From contig CBDDDJ010000005.1 in the NCBI GenBank assembly GCA_965226475.1, positions 186,001 through 250,000 of the forward strand: DNA of 64,000 nucleotides, written 5' to 3'. This DNA comes from JASLMY01 sp965226475. GTDB lineage: Bacteria > Pseudomonadota > Alphaproteobacteria > GCA-2731375. The notes under the pieces were generated by a model. The model was given only the letters and a program-made list of their open reading frames with translations. It was not told where the DNA came from and did no database searches. The translations under genes were made by a program, and so were the position numbers. How positions within the stretch are numbered: position 1 is the first letter of the stretch; every line of letters starts with the position of its first letter. Positions 63,210-64,000 of the stretch are shown here, piece by piece.

Positions 63210-63795
63210 CTATTCCAGCATTTCATCGATCCGCCGCGCGAGCGACTCGGGGTCGAAAGGCTTGTGGATCAGGATCGCGCCGCCGGCCGTGTCGTGGCGC
63301 CGCAGCGTATCGGCCGTATAGCCGGACATGAAGATCACCGGAATATCCGGCTTTAGTTGGCGGACGACGCGGGCGATCTCCGGGCCGCTGAGCCCGCCCG
63401 GCAGGATCACGTCGGTCAACAGCAGATCGACATCGTGGTCCCCGGCCAGTATCGAGAGGGCGTCCGGGCCGCTGCCGGCATCGAGGACGCGATAGCCGCG
63501 ATCGTCCAGGACCAGGCGGACCAACTGGCGCAGGCCTTCGTCATCCTCGACCACGAGGATCGTCCGGGTCCGATTGGTCGACCGCTCGCGTTCGCCCGCC
63601 GGGAGCGGGCATACCACATGATCCACCGCTTCCGGCGTCTCGCCGGCGCGCGGAAGGTAGAGCTCGAAGCCGGTGCCGTCCCCTGGTTCCGAGCGGACGG
63701 TGATCGCGCCCCCCGACTGATGAACGAAGCCATAGACCATGGAGAGATCGAGCCCGGTGCCCTTGTCGGGGGTCTTCGTGGTGAAAAAAGGCTCT
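63210..63795 (-). pseudogene. Hybrid sensor histidine kinase, C-terminal part cut by IS3 copy 2
   Basis: The frame opens inside a HATPase domain at EPFFTTKTPDKGTGLDLSMVYGFVHQSGGAITVRSEPGDGTGFELYLPR (F and G2 boxes). A receiver domain follows: TILVVEDDEGLRQLVRLVLDDRGYRVLDAGSGPDALSIL with DLLLTDVILPGGLSGPEIA (phospho-acceptor Asp) and HKPFDPESLARRIDEML. The N-terminal sensor and histidine domains lie beyond the IS, outside the window. As it stands the gene cannot be expressed from its own start. Confidence 0.88.
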
Positions 63796-64000
63796 GTAGC
63801 GCACCCGGTTCCTTGGACACAAGTTTGTCTCACGCGGCGGGCCTGATTGAGATCGCGGCGTGCCACGCCTGACGAGCTTGAGCGGGGCTCAGGTAGCCGT
63901 TCTTTTCGACGATCCACTGGGCATTGTAGAGTTCGACGAAGTCGCGGACGGCGTCCCGCAGCTCCGCGATGTTGCGGTAGATGCGACCATGGATGATCTG
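63796..64000 (-). mobile_element. IS3-family insertion sequence, second copy (partial, window edge)
   Basis: The 205 bp match 4917-5121 with one visible difference (GAC for GAT at 63909). It is in the same orientation as the first copy. It includes the end of OrfB (stop at 63830-63832). No 16-bp CACAGACAACCACCCG repeat lies beside this end. Confidence 0.93.
63830..64000 (-). CDS. IS3-family transposase OrfB, C-terminal part
   Basis: The last 56 codons of an OrfB identical in protein to the copy at 4951-5856 (IHGRIYRNIAELRDAVRDFV, then EKNGYLSPAQARQAW). The gene continues past the window. Confidence 0.92.
   Translation of the reverse strand, partial: QIIHGRIYRNIAELRDAVRDFVELYNAQWIVEKNGYLSPAQARQAWHAAISIRPAA

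Noticed and set aside
4917..63795. The 59 kb between the two IS3 copies as a composite transposon
   Set aside because: The interval holds core genes (metG, holB, hemA, pccA) in their normal context. It is chromosome, not a mobile unit.

Overview
The window is high-GC, densely packed bacterial DNA that looks alphaproteobacterial, probably Rhodospirillales-like. The signs are a 5-aminolevulinate synthase (Shemin-type haem synthesis), a MucR-family regulator, CIRCE-controlled groESL, biotin-dependent PccA/PccB, and the order rlpA-dacA-holB-metG-tatD. No rRNA or CRISPR array is visible. There is one tRNA, tRNA-Ser(TGA).

Layout. 1-2.8 kb: 3' end of hflX, then groES-groEL with a promoter, a CIRCE operator and a terminator. 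2.9-6.5 kb: a Baeyer-Villiger-type monooxygenase, a GFA-domain gene that has lost its 5' end, and a complete IS3-family element flanked by an unusual 16-bp direct repeat. 6.5-15.4 kb: a catabolic cluster (SRPBCC protein, SDR remnants, zinc-type dehydrogenase, LLM-class flavin oxidoreductase, enoyl-CoA hydratase, acyl-CoA ligase, hotdog thioesterase, MmgE/PrpD protein, aminotransferase), probably degrading a carboxylic acid through CoA thioesters. Several of its genes are damaged.

15.5-26.2 kb: a 10.7-kb integrated element bounded by a 23-bp direct repeat. It has an integrase, an AlpA-like regulator and a complete HK97-type head module (terminase, HNH, capsid, protease, connector, adaptor, portal), but no tail, lysis or recognisable replication gene. 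This matches a capsid-forming phage satellite (cf-PICI-like). It ends in an AT-rich two-gene cargo bounded by a 21-bp repeat.

26.3-36.5 kb: tRNA-Ser, then envelope genes (lipoprotein, pentapeptide repeat protein, MltB-like transglycosylase, RlpA, M15 peptidase, DacA) running into holB-metG-tatD. tmk, often found in this neighbourhood, is absent. 36.5-48.6 kb: an IS5-family element; a SelW-like gene whose in-frame TGA almost certainly encodes selenocysteine, with a SECIS-like hairpin after it; hydantoinase, GST, RidA, CobW GTPase, pccB-pccA, lipB, a FliN-like protein, hemA and mucR. 49-56 kb: class III aminotransferase with an Lrp-type sensor domain, DEAD-box helicase, class V aminotransferase, mazG and a thioesterase. 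56.1-59 kb: a coupled pair made of a small GDGN-tailed protein and a P-loop NTPase with near-identical TPR-like repeats, a candidate NLR-like or conflict system. 59.3-64 kb: an enol-lactonase-like hydrolase, a truncated VOC protein, a DUF2000 gene, an SDR split by an IS256-family element with an 8-bp target duplication, and a sensor kinase cut by a second IS3 copy at the window edge.

Gene decay is heavy: at least ten genes carry nonsense codons, frameshifts, truncations or insertions. Three single-base frameshifts fall in short homopolymers and could be sequence errors. The nonsense and insertion cases are harder to explain that way.
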